64,000 nt of DNA from CAITSH01 sp945892985 (GCA_945892985.1 CAMDDU010000021.1:10552-74551), one strand, 5' to 3'; numbered from the stretch's first letter, positions 42,852-52,430 are shown. Numbers and translations are program-made. The notes: generated by a model not told the origin, from the letters alone.

Positions 42852-44114
42852 TCAGTGCCCCATCACTTGACGGTAATACTTGTACATGCCGCGAATAAGC
42901 GTTTCGGTGACGTTGTGCGGCACACCACCCACCTCGCGACCGTCCAGTTCACACAGCGTATTGTTGGCACCGTTTTGCGCAAAGCCGTGTTGCGATAACT
43001 CGATCACCTCGCCATCATCGGCAGAAACATAGCCCGCCGGTCCGAACAGGTTGGCCTGGCGCAGGCGCCGCCGCGTCATCTCCGGGGTGTCGTCGTCGAA
43101 GCCAAAATGAGTCCAGACAAAATCAAAAGCGTTGGGCCCCAGCGGTACGATTTGCCGGGTTGAGATTGAATTGACGTTGTGCTGAATGATCAGCGATGGA
43201 AAAATTGTCTGCATGCAGGCTGTCGGACCATTCCACCAAGCCTCGGGCACCACGTCGAGCACGCGATCGTCCTCGAGCTTCATGTTCTCCTTGAAGCTCG
43301 TAACGCCCTTGGTCACATCGCCCTTGCCACCGCTGCTGCGGTAGCCGACCATGGCGGCATGGCGACCGTGCGCGTCCATGACCATTTCCGAACGCTGGTC
43401 GGCGCGCCACAGGCCGAAGGTGACAAACCAGGTGTGCAAGAGGCCCGGATGGTAGGGATCCTTGATGTTCTCCTGCATCAGCTTCCAGTTGCCCGGAATG
43501 CGCTGGCGCGAATAGCCAAGCAGGGTCAGCTTGCGCCCGTCGAAGGCACGCTCGACCCAGGGCCGCACCTCTCCGAGGTAGCTGTCGAGGTCCTCGACCG
43601 AGTGATCAAACGAGGCGAAGATGACGCCCCCCTTGACCGCAACCTTGAGTTTGACGAGGCCGTTTTCCTCGAGCTTGAAATCAGCCGGCATGCCACCGTT
43701 GACGTGCGTGCCATTCTCGTCCTTGACCCTGACACCACGGCGAAAGGGCACGCCCTGCAGGTTGCCCTTGAGGTCGTAATTCCACTGGTGGTAGGGGCAG
43801 GTAAAATCCGCCGCGTTGCCGTGCTCCTTTTGGCAAAAGACCACGCCGCGGTGCGCGCAGCGGTTCTCAACGACGTTGACCGAGCCATCGGGATCGCGCA
43901 CGACGATGACCGAACGCTCACCGACCCAGGAACGCTTGAAATCACCGGGGTTGGGAATCTCACACTCCAGGCCAACATAAATCCAGTGGCCGTGATAAAA
44001 GAAACGCTCTAGTTCCTCTTTGTAAACGCCGGCATCGGTGTAGGTCGCGTAGGGCACCCGGCTTGCGCCGCTGCCCGGCCATTGGCCGCCCTCGATCTTG
44101 CCCGGTGCATTCAT
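42852..44114 (-). CDS. Rieske aromatic-ring hydroxylating oxygenase alpha subunit (salicylate/anthranilate type)
   Basis: 420 residues from ATG 44114 with AAGGAGG upstream. The Rieske centre is ENRCAHRGVV and FTCPYHQWNYDL (C-x-H ... C-x2-H). The mononuclear iron region is QENIKDPYHPGLLHTWF (two histidines), with an aspartate further on. DPYHPGLLHTWFVTFGLWR resembles salicylate 5-hydroxylase and anthranilate dioxygenase. With the beta subunit and the reductase at 37955, it would hydroxylate an aromatic carboxylate. Salicylate-to-gentisate would link it to the dioxygenase at 15181, but that is inference. Confidence 0.9.
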   Translation of the reverse strand: MNAPGKIEGGQWPGSGASRVPYATYTDAGVYKEELERFFYHGHWIYVGLECEIPNPGDFKRSWVGERSVIVVRDPDGSVNVVENRCAHRGVVFCQKEHGNAADFTCPYHQWNYDLKGNLQGVPFRRGVRVKDENGTHVNGGMPADFKLEENGLVKLKVAVKGGVIFASFDHSVEDLDSYLGEVRPWVERAFDGRKLTLLGYSRQRIPGNWKLMQENIKDPYHPGLLHTWFVTFGLWRADQRSEMVMDAHGRHAAMVGYRSSGGKGDVTKGVTSFKENMKLEDDRVLDVVPEAWWNGPTACMQTIFPSLIIQHNVNSISTRQIVPLGPNAFDFVWTHFGFDDDTPEMTRRRLRQANLFGPAGYVSADDGEVIELSQHGFAQNGANNTLCELDGREVGGVPHNVTETLIRGMYKYYRQVMGH

Positions 44115-44405
44115 CTGCTTCCTCCTTGCTAAAAACGCCATGAGTGGGCTTGCAACGCCTTGTTGGCGCGATGCACCGATGCGCCGATGCACCTATTTTG
44201 CCTGATTGTAAGTGGGCGCATACGACAACGCATGCGCTTGGCGCAAGGAAAAACGGCCAAACTGGAGATCGCCGGCTTTGACCGCACAACACCGCCCCCA
44301 AGCCCACCGATCCCTACCGGGTTTGGAGAGCCGACCTTAGCCCATATTGGCCTAAGGCCGTCACTGCGTGATAATGCAGCTTCACGACCCCACTCCGGAT
44401 GAGAC

Positions 44406-45245
44406 ATGGCCACCAACAATGATTCGCTTTACAACCCCCGCGCCACTGTGCCCAACGCGCTTGATATTTTCGCGCGCTGGGACAAAGAATCGCATGAAGC
44501 CCGTGCGACCTGTCCAGCTTACCTTGATGTCCCGTACGGGACACACGCGATGGAAAAGCTGGATATTTTCCGCCCGCAGGGCCCGAGCCGCGCATTGCTC
44601 ATGTTCATCCACGGCGGTTACTGGCGCGCCCTCGACAAAAAGGATTTTTCGTTTGTCGCGCCGGCATTCACCAAAGCCGGCGTCACCGTGGCCGTGCCCA
44701 ACTATGCGCTTTGCCCAGCTGTAACTGTGGAGGAAATCGTGCGCCAGATACTGCAGGCAAGCGCATGGCTCTACCGCAACGCGAGCAACTTCGGCGCGCA
44801 CCCCGATCGGATTTACATCGCCGGCCATTCCGCCGGCGGACACCTCGCAGCGATGATGATGGCCGCGCTGTGGCCGCAGTTTGCTTCGGACCTGCCGAAA
44901 AAAATATTCCAGGCGGGGTTTTCAATCAGCGGCCTGTACGACCTGCGGCCGCTGACCCGCGCGGGATTCGTCAACGTTGACCTGCGCCTGACGGAAAGAG
45001 CGGCTGCCAGGGTAAGTCCGGCGTTGATGCCCCCGGCCACCGATGCGCCGCTTTGCACCGCGGTGGGCAGCGCAGAACCGCGCGGCTTTCACGACCAGAA
45101 TGCAATATTGAACAAAGCGTGGAACAAGGTGATCTCAGGCGATTACCCCTCGCCCGGTGACAATCACTTCACCATCATGGACAAATTCTCAACCTCAGGC
45201 ACCACGCTCAATCGTGCCGCGCTGCGGATGATGGGGGTGCTCTAA
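44406..45245 (+). CDS. alpha/beta hydrolase (arylformamidase-like)
   Basis: 279 residues. LLMFIHGGYWRALDKKDF has the oxyanion HGGYW and IAGHSAGGHLAAM the nucleophile G-x-S-x-G (serine in GHSAGG). DNHFTIMDKF near the end supplies the catalytic histidine. The pattern resembles arylformamidase (kynurenine formamidase) of the KynB-unrelated hydrolase type. It could release an aromatic amine or acid from an N-formyl or ester precursor feeding the Rieske oxygenase. That role is inference. Confidence 0.82.
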   Translation: MATNNDSLYNPRATVPNALDIFARWDKESHEARATCPAYLDVPYGTHAMEKLDIFRPQGPSRALLMFIHGGYWRALDKKDFSFVAPAFTKAGVTVAVPNYALCPAVTVEEIVRQILQASAWLYRNASNFGAHPDRIYIAGHSAGGHLAAMMMAALWPQFASDLPKKIFQAGFSISGLYDLRPLTRAGFVNVDLRLTERAAARVSPALMPPATDAPLCTAVGSAEPRGFHDQNAILNKAWNKVISGDYPSPGDNHFTIMDKFSTSGTTLNRAALRMMGVL

Positions 45246-45300
45246 GGGAAATTATCCCGGCGCAACGCCAGGCGCCGGGGTCGTTTTCCGGACCACCCGC

Positions 45301-46030
45301 TCAGCGCGGATCGCGATCTGGTGATGCGGAAATCCGATGGATGGAAATGTCGGCACCGTTGAATTCCTCCTCTTCATCGAGGCGCAGGCCCACCGCCACC
45401 TTGAGCGCACCATAAATCACTATGCCTCCTGCGAAGGCCACGACAATCCCGAGCAGGGTGCCGCATAGCTGCGACATTAACGCGACGCCACCAAGGCCAC
45501 CCAGCGCCTTTGCGCCGAAAATGCCGGCAGCGATGCCGCCCCATGCGCCACACCAGCCGTGCGAAGGCCATACACCCAGAACATCATCGATTTTCCAGCG
45601 ATTCTGGGTAAGCGTGAACATGTAGACAAACAGGCCTCCGGCGACAGCACCGGTGAAAAGCGCTCCGACCGGATGCCGCCTGAAACAATGGCGGGGATCG
45701 CCGCGGCAAAGGTGAGTAGAAAAAAGAATTTCACCAGCTCATAGCCATTTTTCTGCGCCAAGGTATCGGCCCCGACCATGAAGCTGATGCCATACGCGAC
45801 GCCGTAACCGACAAAAAAATAGGCTGGTGTCGAAACTGAAAAGTCGGTGAGTATTTTTACCAGGGCGTTGACCTGGTTTTTGGCCCGCACCGTGCCCAAT
45901 TCAAGAAACGCGAATCCGGCGTGCATGGCAAGCACCATCACCGCACCCAAAAGAATAAACAGAGCGTCGGTGCCCGATTTGAAAGCTTCCGCCAGAAACT
46001 CCCCCTCGAAATAGTTGTTTTTTCGGGCCG
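45301..46030 (-). pseudogene. ammonium transporter gene destroyed by internal deletion
   Basis: On the minus strand the N-terminal part FLAEAFKSGTDALFILLGA to FAAAIPAIVSGGI is typical of Amt. It jumps, out of frame, to HPVGALFTGAVAGGLFVYM and then FTLTQNRWKIDDVLGVWPS and the Amt C-terminus. Roughly 180 middle residues (the pore centre) are missing and no start codon is seen before the first half. The product cannot function. Junction bases GGCATCC are shared by both sides. A complete copy probably exists elsewhere. Confidence 0.85.
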
Positions 46031-46132
46031 AGCCAGGCTCGGTATCGCAGCTTGCGTGTTAGCTGGTGTACCGTGGTGGAAATTTTATCGCATCACGTGA
46101 CGAGACACCGCAAAAGCTGGTAGCTTCGCGGC

Positions 46133-47407
46133 ATGGATCCCAAAGCATTGCTCACAGCGAGCTTTAACGCCGCCGTATCTGCCGCCGACCCCTTTCAAAT
46201 CCTTCCAGCCAGCCTGCCGCGGCCGCCCAAAGGCAAAACCGTGGTGGTGGGCGCAGGGAAAGCGGCCGCCTCGATGGCGCTTGCGGTCGAGCAGCACTGG
46301 CCGGCAGAAGCCCCTTTGTCGGGCTTGGTCATAACGCGCTACCAGCACGGCCTGCTTACCAACCGCATCAAGGTGATCGAGGCGGGCCATCCCGTACCCG
46401 ATGAGTCGGGCGAGACGGCGGCGCGGGAAATCCTCCGTCTCGCAAGATCACTGGGCAAAGATGACTTGCTGCTGGTGCTGGTTTCCGGCGGCGGCTCCTC
46501 CTTGCTATCCCTGCCGGTCGAGGCCATTACGATGGACGAGCTCAAGACCACCACTCGCGAATTGCTGCGCTGTGGCGCACCAATCCAGGACATGAATACG
46601 GTACGCAAGCACCTTTCCTTGATTCAAGGGGGCAGGCTCGCCGCGGCATGCAAAGCCGAGGTGCTTGCCCTGGTGATCTCGGATGTCACCGGGGACAATC
46701 CCACGCATATCGCTTCAGGGCCCTGCTCCCCGGATCCCTCGACCTATCAGGACGCGCTCGATATCTTTGCGCGCTTCGGGGTGAACGCCCCGGCGACAGT
46801 CACGGCACATCTTGAACGCGGCGCACGCGGCGAAGTTGCAGAAACACCCAAGCCAGGCAACAAAGCGTTTGAGCGGGTAAGCACGAAGCTCATTGCCACG
46901 GCACAGCAGTCCTTGCGCGCGGCAGCCGTATTTTTCGAACAACATCACATTCCGGCGGTCGTGCTGGGCGACAGCGTCACAGGCGAAGCGGCCGAAGTCG
47001 CAAAGGTTTACGCCGCGCTGACCCGTCAGATCCAGACACACGCCGCCCCGTTTAAAGCCCCGGTGGCGCTCATATCCGGGGGCGAATGCACCGTGACACT
47101 GCGCGGCAAGGGCCGCGGTGGACGCTGTACAGAGTTCTTGCTCTCACTTGCGATAGAACTTGATGGCATGCCGGATACCTGGGCACTGGCCGCCGACACG
47201 GACGGCATTGATGGCTCAGAAGACAACGCCGGAGCCGTGTTATCGCCGGACGCGCTGGCGCGCGCGGAAAAACTGGGGATATCTGCAAAAAAACTTCTGG
47301 CAAACAACGATGGTTACGGTTTTTATGAACGCCTTGGCGATCTGATCGTCACCGGTCCGACACGAACCAATATCAACGACTATCGCGTCATTTTGATAAA
47401 CCGGTGA
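46133..47407 (+). CDS. glycerate 2-kinase (MOFRL family)
   Basis: 424 residues. VVVGAGKAAASMALAVE near the start, LVLVSGGGSSLLSLP (the G-G-G-S-S loop) and the C-terminal MOFRL domain with ISGGECTVTLRGKGRGGR and ALAADTDGIDGS are the family signatures. It phosphorylates D-glycerate to 2-phosphoglycerate in the cytosol, joining glyoxylate, tartrate or serine breakdown to glycolysis. The DMT gene starts inside its stop codon. Confidence 0.92.
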   Translation: MDPKALLTASFNAAVSAADPFQILPASLPRPPKGKTVVVGAGKAAASMALAVEQHWPAEAPLSGLVITRYQHGLLTNRIKVIEAGHPVPDESGETAAREILRLARSLGKDDLLLVLVSGGGSSLLSLPVEAITMDELKTTTRELLRCGAPIQDMNTVRKHLSLIQGGRLAAACKAEVLALVISDVTGDNPTHIASGPCSPDPSTYQDALDIFARFGVNAPATVTAHLERGARGEVAETPKPGNKAFERVSTKLIATAQQSLRAAAVFFEQHHIPAVVLGDSVTGEAAEVAKVYAALTRQIQTHAAPFKAPVALISGGECTVTLRGKGRGGRCTEFLLSLAIELDGMPDTWALAADTDGIDGSEDNAGAVLSPDALARAEKLGISAKKLLANNDGYGFYERLGDLIVTGPTRTNINDYRVILINR

Positions 47408-48267
47408 TGCCGGCGTTCGTTCTCTGGGCCCTTCTAGCCTCCATGTGTTTTGGTGCGGGCCTGGTTCTGAGCAAACGCGGCCTCGCCCAGGTCGATCCGA
47501 CCGCCGGCGCTACCATCAGCCTGCCCACCACCTGCATCATCCTTTGGCTGCTCGCACCGTTCTTTCTTGACCTTTCAGGTTGGAACAGTCACGCCGCGCT
47601 GACATTCGCGCTTACCGGCCTGTTTTTCCCAGTCGCAGCGACCTTGCTCGGCTTCGAAGCGAATCGGCGTATGGGGCCGGGTACAGCGGGCGCCCTTTCT
47701 GGCACGACTCCGGTGTTTGCGAGTGCTGGGGCGATTGTGTTTCTGGGCGAGCACCTCACCACCTCCGTCGTGATGGGTACCTTGGTCGTAGTCGCGGGCG
47801 GCGCGCTGCTTAGCATGGGCGGGCGGAGCGCGCCGCGGCACTGGCCCTTGCTCGCGCTTGCCTTCCCCCTTGGCGCCGCGGCCGTGCGCGCAATCGCGCA
47901 AAATTTCACCAAGGGCGGCTTTGGCTTTTGGAACAATCCTTTCGCCGCCGTGCTAATTGCCTACACCGCCTCGGCGATTCTAATCACCTTGATCCACTTT
48001 TTTCGCGGACGACGGGCGGTTGACGTACCTCGCGCGACAGTGCCTTGGTTTATGGCGGTAGGACTGTGCAACGGCGCCGCCATGCTCGCAATGTATCTGG
48101 GCTTATCGAGCGGCAGCGTCGCGGTCGTATCAAGCATCGCAGCCACCTTTCCATTGTTCGCACTTGCCTTTGGCACGGTCCTGCTTCGCAACGAGCCAAT
48201 CACCAGGCAAATACTTTGCGGCGCCGCTCTCTCGGTTAGCGGTGTCGCCCTGCTGCTACTGGGATAA
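47407..48267 (+). CDS. EamA/DMT-family permease
   Basis: 286 residues from ATG 47407, sharing one base with the kinase stop (TGATG). A GTG one codon earlier is possible. Ten hydrophobic helices lie in two EamA halves; FEANRRMGPGTAGALSGTTP and LRNEPITRQILCGAALSVSG are typical. It may carry a metabolite of the glycerate route, by proximity only. Confidence 0.85.
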   Translation: MPAFVLWALLASMCFGAGLVLSKRGLAQVDPTAGATISLPTTCIILWLLAPFFLDLSGWNSHAALTFALTGLFFPVAATLLGFEANRRMGPGTAGALSGTTPVFASAGAIVFLGEHLTTSVVMGTLVVVAGGALLSMGGRSAPRHWPLLALAFPLGAAAVRAIAQNFTKGGFGFWNNPFAAVLIAYTASAILITLIHFFRGRRAVDVPRATVPWFMAVGLCNGAAMLAMYLGLSSGSVAVVSSIAATFPLFALAFGTVLLRNEPITRQILCGAALSVSGVALLLLG

Positions 48268-48443
48268 ATCCAATGCAACCATCAGCGGTTCCTATGCGCT
48301 CCTTTAGTACGCATTACGATGCCGAGGCAGATCCCGCAGGGAGCCTCTTTCGCTCATAAGTTCCAGCTCAACATTGCTGCGCCGTTTTTGCAGCTCAGGA
48401 CCAGATTGCCACACCGATAAACACAAGGACTTTTGTCGCAGAC

Positions 48444-48929
48444 ATGAACTTCAGTCACCTGATACAAATCAACGATCCAACTAACCCGCTCATTGAGGCT
48501 TTGACGCGTGAACAATTGTGGAATGGCTTGGTGCTACGCGCGGAACGTCCGGCACTGTTTGTCCACGCGCTCGATGAGGTTCACATACTCGAGCGAAACG
48601 AACATACGCTCATCCGGGAATTGCGCTTCGGAAAAGCGAAAATACGGGATAAGGTGTGTTTTGAGAATTTACAGCAGGTTCGTTACGATACCGATGCTGA
48701 TGGCGACATTCCAGCGGCGACACTGGTTATGCGGATTGAGGAACCACAATCGGGGCAACTATTCGTACGCTTTGAGTACGAAACGCCGGGCGGCCTGGGA
48801 CAGGGGGATGAAGATGAGTTTTATAGCGGCTTCGTCAAAAACGCCTATATGAAAGCGGACTTAGATACGATCTTCAATATCCGTCGATTGGTTGACGAAG
48901 GGCAGCTTCGCAAAGGAGCGGTCAATTAG
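48444..48929 (+). CDS. DUF1857 (SRPBCC-like) protein
   Basis: 161 residues. PLIEALTREQLWNGLVLRAE and PALFVHALDEVHILERNEHT are the family opening. The fold is a START/Bet v1-like cavity for a hydrophobic ligand. Function in bacteria is unknown. It stands alone, preceded by a gene-poor stretch and followed by the ribosomal operon end. Confidence 0.78.
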   Translation: MNFSHLIQINDPTNPLIEALTREQLWNGLVLRAERPALFVHALDEVHILERNEHTLIRELRFGKAKIRDKVCFENLQQVRYDTDADGDIPAATLVMRIEEPQSGQLFVRFEYETPGGLGQGDEDEFYSGFVKNAYMKADLDTIFNIRRLVDEGQLRKGAVN

Positions 48930-49217
48930 CCATAACCCTCGCCTCCAAAGCTGTTTTAATCTGCCGTTTCGGCGGTGACACGCCGCGTGTCATTCCGCGG
49001 CCTCAATGTTTATTTATATGGTTATTTTCGACAGCAAGCGCCGACTTTAGTAGAAGTGCGCGCGATGCGCGTTCCCCGCCTCGTAGAGCGCTTTAGCTCG
49101 GGATACCCCATCTGGGCACGCCATCGCACCACATAGCGACCACAGACGGATAGCGACCAGCCTGTCACTGAATGCAGATTGAACGCCGCAACTTCAAATT
49201 ACCGCAAAGTAAGCGCG
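48930..49217. other. gene-free stretch
   Basis: Between the DUF1857 gene and the ribosomal terminator. Only short runs and imperfect repeats (ATAGCGACCA twice near 49136-49160) are seen. No convincing gene or RNA. Confidence 0.5.
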
Positions 49218-49246
49218 AAAAAAAAGCCGGCATCAAGCCGGCTTTT
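49218..49246 (-). terminator. terminator of the alpha ribosomal operon
   Basis: In minus-strand reading: AAAAGCCGGC, loop TTGAT, GCCGGCTTTT and a following T-run. It is 20 bp after the rplQ stop. Confidence 0.92.
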
Positions 49247-49265
49247 GATTAAGCGGGAAAAGCCT

Positions 49266-49664
49266 TTAGGGCTTAACCGGCTCCGATGCAGCCTCTTCAA
49301 CGACCTCCGGCCGGTCCATGAGTTCGACCAAGGCCATGGGTGCGTTATCGCCCTGGCGGAAACCAAACTTAAGAATCCGCAGGTAACCACCGGGACGTGT
49401 AGCGTAACGCGGCCCAAGTTCGTTGAACAACTTCGTGACCATTTCACGATCACGGAGCCGGTCAAACGCCAAACGGCGGTTCGACAATGAAGGCTTCTTA
49501 CCGAGAGTGATCATGGGCTCGACAACGCGACGCAACTCTTTGGCCTTGGGCAAGGTGGTCTTGATGACCTCATGCTTAAGCAAGGAATTTGTCATATTGC
49601 GAAGCATTGCAAGCCTGTGGCTCGAAGTGCGGTTAAGTTTTCTCAGTCCCAAACGGTGGCGCAT
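49266..49664 (-). CDS. rplQ: 50S ribosomal protein L17
   Basis: 132 residues beginning MRHRLGLRKLNRTSSHRLAM, the invariant L17 opening. Last gene of the alpha operon, 40 bp after rpoA and followed by a strong terminator. L17 lies at the peptide exit tunnel. It is 5 residues longer than in E. coli. Confidence 0.97.
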   Translation of the reverse strand: MRHRLGLRKLNRTSSHRLAMLRNMTNSLLKHEVIKTTLPKAKELRRVVEPMITLGKKPSLSNRRLAFDRLRDREMVTKLFNELGPRYATRPGGYLRILKFGFRQGDNAPMALVELMDRPEVVEEAASEPVKP

Positions 49665-49704
49665 GATCTTGATTCCTTGTTACAGACGGCTTACGCCGCC
49701 CGTC

Positions 49705-50688
49705 TTAGTTGCGTACGGCTTCCAGACCGGCCGGCGGCCAATTTTCCAGCTTCATGCCGAGGGTGAGCCCTCGTGAAGCCAAAACCTCCTTGATCTCGTT
49801 TAGTGACTTGCGACCGAGGTTGGGGGTCTTGAGCAATTCTGTTTCGGTACGTTGGATAAGATCGCCGATGTAATAAATATTCTCGGCCTTGAGGCAGTTC
49901 GCCGAACGCACTGTCAGCTCGAGGTCATCCACCGGACGAAGCAAAATCGGATCTACCGTGATCTTGGGCGGCGCTTCAATCGCGGCAGGCGTCCCTTCGA
50001 GCGACGCGAACACCGAGAGCTGATCCACCAGGATCGACGCCGCGTAACGAACCGCTTCTTCAGGCTCAATAGCGCCGTTCGTTTCAATGTCGAGAATAAG
50101 CTTGTCAAGGTCGGTGCGCTGTTCGACGCGAGCCGACTCAACGGCATAGGAAACGCGCTTTACAGGCGAAAACGAAGCGTCAAGAATGATCCTGCCGACG
50201 CCTTTGGACTCTTCCGATACTTCGCGCTGATTACCCGGGTTGTAGCCGTGACCTTTTTCAATCTTGATCTCCATCTCAAGATGGCCACCAGGCGATAGGT
50301 GGGCGATCACGTGCTCTGGATTTATGATCTCGACATCATGGGACGCTTCGATATCCCCCGCAGTCACAGGACCCTCGCCCTTTTTCTTCAGAGTGAGCAG
50401 CGCCTCAGAACGGTTGTGCAGCTTAAGCACGACGCCCTTAAGGTTCAACAGGATGTCAACCACATCCTCCTGAACTCCCTCGATGGTCGAGTACTCGTGC
50501 AATACGCCCGAAATCTGCACCTCCGTAGGGGCAAAACCGGGCATGGAGGAAAGCAACACCCGACGCAGAGCATTGCCAAGTGTGTGTCCGTATCCGCGCT
50601 CGAAAGGCTCCATCACCACTTTCGCATGGGATGTGGAGATGCTCTGCACGTCGATGATACGCGGTTTCAGAAATCCGCTGGTTTGCAT
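49705..50688 (-). CDS. rpoA: RNA polymerase alpha subunit
   Basis: 327 residues. The assembly domain has GYGHTLGNALRRVLLSSM. The C-terminal promoter-contact domain carries NLGRKSLNEIKEVLASRGL after a linker near residue 235. It dimerises to nucleate RNA polymerase and binds activators and UP elements. It has standard length, and lies 24 bp after rpsD in the alpha operon. Confidence 0.98.
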   Translation of the reverse strand: MQTSGFLKPRIIDVQSISTSHAKVVMEPFERGYGHTLGNALRRVLLSSMPGFAPTEVQISGVLHEYSTIEGVQEDVVDILLNLKGVVLKLHNRSEALLTLKKKGEGPVTAGDIEASHDVEIINPEHVIAHLSPGGHLEMEIKIEKGHGYNPGNQREVSEESKGVGRIILDASFSPVKRVSYAVESARVEQRTDLDKLILDIETNGAIEPEEAVRYAASILVDQLSVFASLEGTPAAIEAPPKITVDPILLRPVDDLELTVRSANCLKAENIYYIGDLIQRTETELLKTPNLGRKSLNEIKEVLASRGLTLGMKLENWPPAGLEAVRN

Positions 50689-50712
50689 GAGAAATCCTTG
50701 TGCAGTAATGCG

Positions 50713-51342
50713 TTACTTCGAATACAGCTCAACTACCAGAGCCTCGTTAATCGTGGCAGGCAGTTCTGAGCGCTGCGGAAGCGCCTTGAACGTTCCCTTA
50801 AGCCCTTTTGAATCAACTTCCATCCACTCGGGAACGCCGCGCGACTCAGCGGCCTCTGCGGCTGCCTTGATGCGCAATTGCGCCTTGGATTTTTCAGCCA
50901 CTTCAACCACATCACCGGGCTTAACCTGGTAAGAGGGGATGTTTACGCGCTTGCCGTTGACCAAGATGCCGTTATGCCGGACCACTTGCCGGGCCTCCGT
51001 CCGTGAGGAACCGAAACCCATGCGGTACGCAACGGTGTCCAGGCGCGACTCGAGAATCTGCAGCAGTGACTCACCGGTAACGCCCTTGCGCCTGGAAGCT
51101 TCCGCATAAACCCGGCGAAACTGACCCTCGAGCACGCCGTAAATACGACGAACCTTCTGTTTTTCACGGAGCTGCTTGCCAAAGTCCGACAAACGTTGAC
51201 CGCTCTTCTGGCCATGTTGGCCTGGAGCATAGGGCCGACGCTCGATGGCGCATTTGTCAGTGAAACATTTTTCGCCTTTGAGGAAGAGCTTTTCGCCCTC
51301 CCGGCGACACTGCCGGCATTTGGGATCTAGGTTGCGTGCCAT
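50713..51342 (-). CDS. rpsD: 30S ribosomal protein S4
   Basis: 209 residues. The N-terminus carries four cysteines (KCRQCRREGEKLF, GEKCFTDKC), the zinc-binding form of S4. The S4 RNA-binding domain follows with LESRLDTVAYRMGF. In E. coli S4 represses the alpha operon; autoregulation here is inferred. Confidence 0.97.
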   Translation of the reverse strand: MARNLDPKCRQCRREGEKLFLKGEKCFTDKCAIERRPYAPGQHGQKSGQRLSDFGKQLREKQKVRRIYGVLEGQFRRVYAEASRRKGVTGESLLQILESRLDTVAYRMGFGSSRTEARQVVRHNGILVNGKRVNIPSYQVKPGDVVEVAEKSKAQLRIKAAAEAAESRGVPEWMEVDSKGLKGTFKALPQRSELPATINEALVVELYSK

Positions 51343-51360
51343 AGGATTCTCGTTAAGTCG

Positions 51361-51768
51361 TTAGATGCGGCGACGCTTGGGCGCACGGCAGCCATTGTGC
51401 GGCACCGGCGTAACGTCGGAAATGCTGGTGATCTTCAAGCCAAGGGCGTTGAGTGCGCGCACAGCCGACTCACGACCAGGCCCGGGCCCCTTAATGCGAA
51501 CTTCAAGGTTCTTAACACCGCATTCCTGCGCAGCCTTACCGGCGCTTTCAGCAGCGACCTGAGCGGCAAACGGCGTCGACTTGCGCGAGCCCTTGAAGCC
51601 AGCAGCTCCAGAGGTAGCCCAAGACAGGGCATTACCCTGACGGTCTGTGATGGTGATAATCGTGTTGTTGAACGATGCGTGCACGTGCGCGATACCTTCC
51701 GCGACGTTCTTCTTAACTTTTTTCCTAACCCGGGTATTCGCCGGCTGCTGGGCTGGGGGCTTAGCCAT
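51361..51768 (-). CDS. rpsK: 30S ribosomal protein S11
   Basis: 135 residues; HVHASFNNTIITITDRQGN and the ending PHNGCRAPKRRRI are invariant S11 features. The N-terminus is lysine-rich and slightly longer than in E. coli. It lies in the platform near the mRNA path. Confidence 0.97.
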   Translation of the reverse strand: MAKPPAQQPANTRVRKKVKKNVAEGIAHVHASFNNTIITITDRQGNALSWATSGAAGFKGSRKSTPFAAQVAAESAGKAAQECGVKNLEVRIKGPGPGRESAVRALNALGLKITSISDVTPVPHNGCRAPKRRRI

Positions 51769-51815
51769 TTGTGCTTATCCTCAATAAATCGATATGTGCG
51801 CGAATCTGCTGACGG

Positions 51816-52193
51816 CTACTTGCCGGCTTGAACCTTGCCTGCGATCGCCGCCTTGCGCGGCCCCTTACGGGTACGAGCGTTTGTACGTGTACGCTGACCT
51901 CGAAGGGGGAGTCCCTTGCGATGACGGACACCACGATAGCAACCAAGGTCCATAAGACGCTTAATGTTCATGGACACTTCGCGCCGGAGGTCACCCTCAA
52001 CAGTGAAACGGGCGACTTCCTCGCGCAAACGTTCCAGCTGTGGTTCGGACAAGTCCTTGACCTTGGTAGCCGACTTGATATTGGCGGACACGCAAATCGC
52101 CTTGGAGCGCGCGCTGCCGATGCCGAAAATCGCCTGAAGGGCAATAACGGCATGCTGGTGGTTCGGGATGTTTACGCCTGCGATACGGGCCAT
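51816..52193 (-). CDS. rpsM: 30S ribosomal protein S13
   Basis: 125 residues, starting MARIAGVNIPNHQHAVIALQ and containing CYRGVRHRKGLPLRGQRT. The C-terminal tail KVQAGK contacts tRNA at the P site. First gene of the alpha operon, with a -10 like TATAAT upstream (52238-52243). Confidence 0.97.
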   Translation of the reverse strand: MARIAGVNIPNHQHAVIALQAIFGIGSARSKAICVSANIKSATKVKDLSEPQLERLREEVARFTVEGDLRREVSMNIKRLMDLGCYRGVRHRKGLPLRGQRTRTNARTRKGPRKAAIAGKVQAGK

Positions 52194-52237
52194 ACTGTCA
52201 CCTTAATTAACTGCACGCTGGAAACGCGAAACTGGCA

Positions 52238-52266
52238 ATTATAGCTTAAAAATCGACTTTTAACCA
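52238..52266 (-). promoter_or_regulatory. promoter of the alpha operon
   Basis: On the minus strand: -35-like TGGTTA, 17 bp, and a perfect -10 TATAAT. It lies in the 111-bp gap between rpmJ and rpsM. The core TTTTTAAGCTATA is shared with the promoter at 58378. Confidence 0.65.
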
Positions 52267-52304
52267 TCTGCGCTCACCCAAACCGGGAGAGACGCCGGAA
52301 AAAC

Positions 52305-52418
52305 TTAACCCTGACGCTGCTTATGGCGGGGATCTTTGCAGATCACGCGAACCACACGATTACGACGAATGACTTTGCAGTTACGGCAGATTTTCTTTAC
52401 CGAAGCCAATACTTTCAT
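52305..52418 (-). CDS. rpmJ: 50S ribosomal protein L36
   Basis: 37 residues. MKVLASVKKICRNCKVIRR with a further cysteine and a histidine (VICKDPRHKQ) forms the zinc ribbon of the C+ version. It lies 12 bp after infA, closing the spc unit. Confidence 0.95.
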   Translation of the reverse strand: MKVLASVKKICRNCKVIRRNRVVRVICKDPRHKQRQG

Positions 52419-52430
52419 GGTCTTCCCCTT

